From assembly GCA_010672585.1 (NCBI GenBank), contig JAAHGF010000047.1:1-37885 (forward strand): a stretch of 37,885 nucleotides of DNA. Reading direction: 5' to 3'. Shown here in pieces: positions 34,631-37,885 of the stretch. The stretch's first letter is position 1, and each line of letters starts with the position of its first letter. The notes beneath the pieces are model-generated. The model saw only the letters and a program-made list of their open reading frames with translations, did not search any database and was not told the origin of the DNA. A program made the translations under genes and the position numbers. The stretch comes from Okeania sp. SIO1I7. GTDB lineage: Bacteria; Cyanobacteriota; Cyanobacteriia; Cyanobacteriales; Microcoleaceae.

Positions 34631-35305
34631 ATGTCTAAATCCAAGAAGCAAATGACAAAATTTATCTTAGAAGGACAAATACAAGAAGTTACCGTTAAAG
34701 ACGGCTACAAACTAAAATATATTCATGTAGAAACACCAGCCGGGAATAATTATATCATCAAACTTGCCAAACCTTTAAGGAAGATTTTTGCCTCAGTATT
34801 AATACCAGGTTTAGGAGTAAAAGTAACAGGAGAAAGAACAGTTTATCGGAAAACTGGTGAAGAAGAACTAAAGGCTTTAAAAATTGTACCAGATTTTAGC
34901 AAAAATGCAACAACACCATGTCAAAATCATAGTGTGGGATTAGTTGAAACTTTATCTAGCCAACTAAAAGAGCAGAAGTTGTCTGAAACTAAACATAGTT
35001 GTAGTAAATCTCCACAAGAAATCACTGGAACTAATTCTAAATGTGCAGCGAAGAAAGCTCAGATTTTGGTGTGCCAAAAATCAGATTGCCAAAAAAGGGG
35101 TGCAGGCAAAGTTTGTAAAGCATTATCAGAAGTATTAAGCGATCGCGGCTTACAAGACCATGTAACCATTAAGAAGACTGGATGTCTGAAAAAGTGTAAA
35201 GCAGGACCTAATCTAGTAATTATGCCTAACAAAGCACGTTATAGCCGGATTAGTTCATCAGAAGTTCCTGATGTTATTGAAAAACATTTTAGTTTAGAAG
35301 CATAA
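34631..35305 (+). CDS. Thioredoxin-like [2Fe-2S] ferredoxin-domain protein
   Basis: A 224-residue two-domain protein. The N-terminal part (about 8-86) is a beta-rich OB-like module (FILEGQIQEV...VKVTGERTVYRKTGEEELKALKI). A poorly conserved linker (90-140) leads to a C-terminal thioredoxin-fold ferredoxin with Cys148-x4-Cys153 and Cys185-x3-Cys189 (the NuoE/HoxE-type arrangement; QILVCQKSDCQKRG, KTGCLKKCKAGPNLVI). It probably carries a [2Fe-2S] cluster and transfers electrons or senses redox; the partner is unknown. The start ATG at 34631 has no strong Shine-Dalgarno. Confidence 0.85.
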   Translation: MSKSKKQMTKFILEGQIQEVTVKDGYKLKYIHVETPAGNNYIIKLAKPLRKIFASVLIPGLGVKVTGERTVYRKTGEEELKALKIVPDFSKNATTPCQNHSVGLVETLSSQLKEQKLSETKHSCSKSPQEITGTNSKCAAKKAQILVCQKSDCQKRGAGKVCKALSEVLSDRGLQDHVTIKKTGCLKKCKAGPNLVIMPNKARYSRISSSEVPDVIEKHFSLEA

Positions 35306-35396
35306 CATAAAAGATTGCTAATTTGTAGTAAGTTTCTCTGATTCCAATCTCTTGTTGGGGGTTGGAAATATTCTGCTGTTTATTTGTAATATAATT

Positions 35397-35677
35397 AGGG
35401 TCTGCTGAAAAAGTCTTATGGGTAAGGGTAGGAGACAGCTATACTGGAGACAGGAGACAACCCACCCCTCGCCCCTCCCCCTCCCAGGAGGGGAGGGGAG
35501 AAATGGGAATTATAGAGGAGGTAGGAGGAAGAATAGTCCCTTGATTATTCTGCACAACTATGCGCCTAAAATTCTAATTTTTTGAACCATTACGACCATT
35601 AAGCTTGGACTTTTTTAAACTAAAAAATGCGCTCAACCTTTATATGTCAATGCTTTTAGATTTAATCAGCAAACCCT
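35397..35677. mobile_element. AGGGTYTGCTGA-family MITE, 281 bp, AATT duplication
   Basis: Ends AGGGTCTGCTGA (35397-35408) and TCAGCAAACCCT (35666-35677) are inverted with one mismatch and flanked by AATT (35393-35396, 35678-35681). It contains the GC-rich hairpin cassette after GACAACCCACC (about 35457-35500) and the GAGGAGGTAGGAGGAA block shared with the copy at 25345-25598. Non-coding. Confidence 0.78.
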
Positions 35678-35784
35678 AATTAAAATAGTGTAGGGTAAAG
35701 ACAAAAAAGTTATTTCAAGCCTACCGAATATTAATTTCAGGGAAGCTACTAATAAATTAATAGTAATTAAGGAATACTAAAAAA

Positions 35785-36786
35785 GTGTCACAAACTAAGC
35801 CAACTATTTTAGTGACTGGGGGAGCGGGATATATTGGCTCTCATGCAGTGCAGGCCCTACAAACTGCAGGTTATGAAGTCGTAATTCTGGATAATCTTGT
35901 CTATGGACATCGGGATATAGTAGAAAATGTCCTAAAAGTAGAAATGATTGTGGGAGATACAAGCGATCGCTCTCTATTAGACAAAATTTTTGCCACTCAC
36001 AATATAGCAGCGGTAATGCATTTTGCTGCATATATTTTTGTCGGAGAGTCAGTTAAGGACCCCCAAAAATATTATCATAATAATGTAGTAGGTACATTGA
36101 CATTATTAGAAGCAATGTTGGCAGCATCTGTGAAAAAATTTGTATTTTCTTCTACTGCTGCTATTTACGGGGAACCACTGAGTAGTCCTATTCCTGAAGA
36201 CCACCCAAAAAATCCCATCAACCCTTATGGTGCAAGTAAACTTATGGTAGAGCAAATACTTTCGGACTTTGAGGTTGCTTATGATTTTAAGTCTGTTTGT
36301 TTTCGCTATTTTAACGCAGCAGGAGCGCATCCTAATGGTTTAACTGGAGAAGATCATAATCCGGAAACTCATCTAATTCCACTGGTTTTATTGGCAGCAT
36401 TAGGCAAGCGAGATGCTATATCAATTTTTGGTACAGATTATTCTACCGATGATGGTACTTGTATTCGGGATTATATCCATGTATGTGATTTAGCGGATGC
36501 TCATGTGTTGGGGCTAGAATATTTATTGAATGGTGGTAAAAGTGAAGTATTTAATCTGGGTAATGGTAATGGGTTTTCTGTTAGAGAAGTGATAGAAACG
36601 GTTAAGGATGTAACTGGGAAAGATTTTAAAGTAATAGAATGCGATCGCCGACCAGGAGATGCACCTGTTTTGGTAGGAAGTAGCGACAAGGTAAGGAAAA
36701 TATTGGGTTGGTCTCCTAAATATCCAGAGGTTAAAGAAATTGTTACCCATGCTTGGCAATGGCATCAGCAGCGACATGGGGAGTAG
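35785..36786 (+). CDS. galE: UDP-glucose 4-epimerase
   Basis: A 333-residue extended short-chain dehydrogenase that interconverts UDP-glucose and UDP-galactose for exopolysaccharide and glycolipid synthesis. The NAD motif TGGAGYIGSH is at 11-20; the active site is Ser123/Thr124 (FSSTAAIYGE) with Tyr148 and Lys152 (NPYGASKL). FRYFNAAGAHP and the RDYIHVCDLADAH block are typical GalE. The start codon is GTG (35785), with TAAGGA upstream; no in-frame ATG lies earlier. The gene stands alone, with a MITE before it and octamer repeats starting at its last codon. Confidence 0.95.
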   Translation: MSQTKPTILVTGGAGYIGSHAVQALQTAGYEVVILDNLVYGHRDIVENVLKVEMIVGDTSDRSLLDKIFATHNIAAVMHFAAYIFVGESVKDPQKYYHNNVVGTLTLLEAMLAASVKKFVFSSTAAIYGEPLSSPIPEDHPKNPINPYGASKLMVEQILSDFEVAYDFKSVCFRYFNAAGAHPNGLTGEDHNPETHLIPLVLLAALGKRDAISIFGTDYSTDDGTCIRDYIHVCDLADAHVLGLEYLLNGGKSEVFNLGNGNGFSVREVIETVKDVTGKDFKVIECDRRPGDAPVLVGSSDKVRKILGWSPKYPEVKEIVTHAWQWHQQRHGE

Positions 36787-36832
36787 GGGAGTAGGGGAGT
36801 AGGGGAGTAGGGGAGTGGGGGAGTGGGGGAGT
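36776..36832. repeat. (GGGGAGTA)n octamer repeat overlapping the galE end
   Basis: Seven GGGGAGTA/GGGGAGTG units. The first covers the galE stop codon, so the gene's last residues (HGE-stop) are encoded within the repeat. Confidence 0.85.
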
Positions 36833-37149
36833 AGAAATTGAAATATATGGGGTTTCTTTCTCCTCTATGGAAAATACTTGATATTTGATTTATAGAACCT
36901 ATTTGAAATTTATGGAAAAAGAGAAGAGTAATTGGAGAAATGGGGAGTATTTTTCAACCTTTTTCTCATATTCTTTCCCTCCATATCCTGAAATGAAATC
37001 TGGTGAGACAGCGATCGCACTTTCTACTTCCATTCAATACAGACATAAAATGCCGGAATATCCCTAGATAATTCCGACGATCATCCTTCTCTTCTCCCGA
37101 CTCCCGACTACTGAATTATACAATAACTAATTATCTGGATACTATATAA
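36833..37149. other. Gene-free stretch
   Basis: Nothing coding is supported; a 60-codon frame at 36885-37067 has no protein-like character. A sequence resembling a degraded TATCATGTCCGG MITE end (AATTATCTGGATACTATATAA, 37130-37149) abuts the following MITE. Confidence 0.45.
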
Positions 37150-37642
37150 TACCATTTTCAAAAAAGAATGTTACGAATAATTTGGTTCAAGAATTTAGAA
37201 TTACCTCTCCTTGAAAAGAAGAGGATTGGGTTAAAAGGAATTTTTTTCTTCTCTTGGTCGATTGGATATGGTTCGGAAACCCATCCATCCCTCGACCGCT
37301 TTTTTCTCCATGAATGGAGAGGCTTTATACCCTAATTTTTCGGTAATTACAAAGACTTTACCGAATAATTAATAATTAATAATTAATAATTAAATAATTC
37401 AGCAATATTTGCCTTCCCTCTCAAGGGTAAAAAAAGAAATAATATTTCCTTATATTCAATTCCGTAACGGTTTTAACCAAAGGTAATTATCCATTAATGA
37501 AAGTAGATGTCCCTTTGACTATAAGGATAAGTTCCGACCTAAAAAATGATATCGAAGCCATTCCTATACGACTCCTGAGTCCTCACTCCTGAGTGCTAAA
37601 AAACAGCCTACCTATTTGTAGCAAATATTTATCAAATTGGTA
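37150..37642. mobile_element. 493-bp MITE-like element, TACCAATTT family, TAA duplication
   Basis: The left end TACCATTTTCAAAAAAG and the right end ATCAAATTGGTA are flanked by TAA (37147-37149, 37643-37645). It shares terminal and subterminal blocks with the 180-bp element at 32689-32868 but has about 300 bp more in the middle, including an AATTAAT heptamer array (37365-37395) and CTTCCCTCTCAAGG-type hairpins. The right boundary is 6 bp before the ATG of the next gene. No long frame was seen inside. Confidence 0.65.
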
Positions 37643-37648
37643 TAAAAT

Positions 37649-37852
37649 ATGGCACAAGAACGACTAACACAAGCACAATTTACTCAACTGGTGGCAGAAG
37701 TTGAGCAATTATCTAGTCAGCGCGACGAAGAAATTGACCGAGAGCAAATGGAGCAAATTTTACCTTCAATTTGGCAGTTGAAAGCCATCAGGCTTCAGCC
37801 GATGGATGAAAACAAATTGGAGATTTTAATCTCCTGTATCCCAAAAATATGA
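37649..37852 (+). pseudogene. Small conserved cyanobacterial gene, 3' part replaced by an inserted element
   Basis: The first 38 or so residues (MAQERLTQAQFTQLVAEVEQ, then LSSQRDEEIDREQMEQIL) are a helical pattern I know from cyanobacterial hypotheticals that continue with ELNLPPEL-type sequence. Here the frame turns at about 37765 into unrelated sequence with the hairpin structure of a mobile element and stops at 37852. The protein is therefore probably truncated. A MITE stands 6 bp before the ATG, so the native promoter and ribosome-binding site are also displaced. Confidence 0.55.
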
Positions 37853-37885
37853 TATAATATATTCATGGGAGTAAGAACAAGGTTT
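37770..37885 (+). mobile_element. Left end of a probable IS200/IS605-type element (continues past the window)
   Basis: AAGCCATCAGGCTT forms a small hairpin (37782-37795) of the kind recognised by Y1 transposases near IS200/IS605 left ends. GGAGATTTTAATCTCC (37819-37834) is a second perfect inverted repeat. TATAAT (37853-37858) and an ATG (37865, MGVRTRF...) follow, running off the window. The class is an inference from structure; the exact insertion point is not visible. Confidence 0.45.

Noticed and set aside
36885-37067. 60-codon frame after galE
   Set aside because: No recognisable motif, no ribosome-binding site, AT-rich intergenic composition.

Overview
The window is AT-rich chromosomal DNA of a filamentous cyanobacterium, probably a non-heterocystous Oscillatoriales/Microcoleaceae type. 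The evidence is a phycobilisome core operon (apcA, apcB, apcC), a cyanobacterial group-3 sigma factor, a cyanobacterial Dps, squalene-hopene cyclase, many GCGATCGC sites, heptanucleotide tandem repeats, and a low coding density with long repeat-filled gaps. The genus is an inference, because no rRNA or marker gene for placement is present.

Layout. 1-2.6 kb: tail of an unknown upstream gene and its terminator, then apcA-apcB-apcC with a strong terminator. 2.9-7.3 kb: a SAM methyltransferase (-) and mutS (+). 7.3-9.1 kb: a SigI/SigJ-type sigma factor and a small membrane protein (-). 9.1-11.1 kb: a gene-free block with a duplicated 36-nt motif, three copies of a near-palindromic 24-nt repeat and a 10-unit, 86-bp tandem array. 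11.3-13.6 kb: a DUF6653-like membrane protein and radC (+). 14.1-17.8 kb: a PgpH-type 7TM-HD phosphohydrolase preceded by a degenerate ADP-ribosylglycohydrolase-like gene (-). 18.7-20.8 kb: aroQ with an overlooked 44-codon gene just upstream, and cinA (-). 21-23.7 kb: transposon graveyard (IS66 tnpC fragment split by a MITE, TnpB relic). 24.1-29 kb: a 2OG-Fe(II) oxygenase (+), an aldo/keto reductase (-) and shc (-). 29.5-36.8 kb: an EEP-family hydrolase, small conserved cyanobacterial proteins, a broken TnpB with an apparently preserved right-end hairpin, dps, a [2Fe-2S] thioredoxin-like ferredoxin and galE. 37.6 kb to the end: a small conserved gene with a MITE immediately before its ATG and what looks like an IS200/IS605-type left end inside it.

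The genes are mostly unrelated housekeeping functions. The intergenic DNA carries most of the unusual structure. By matching inverted ends and flanking duplications I could delimit several MITE families: TATCATGTCCGG ends (3-bp TTA/TAA duplication), TACCAATTT ends (3-bp), AGGGTYTGCTGA ends (4-bp), GGGTGCATCTCA ends (8-bp), two types with TA duplications, and GGACTTAC ends (duplication unresolved). One MITE sits in an IS66 transposase gene whose pre-insertion frame can be reconstructed, and that same MITE carries a GC-rich hairpin cassette absent from its sister copy. I found no CRISPR array, tRNA or rRNA, and no complete defence system. The least explained structures are the 86-bp array, the 24-nt palindromic repeats next to it, and the travelling hairpin cassette.
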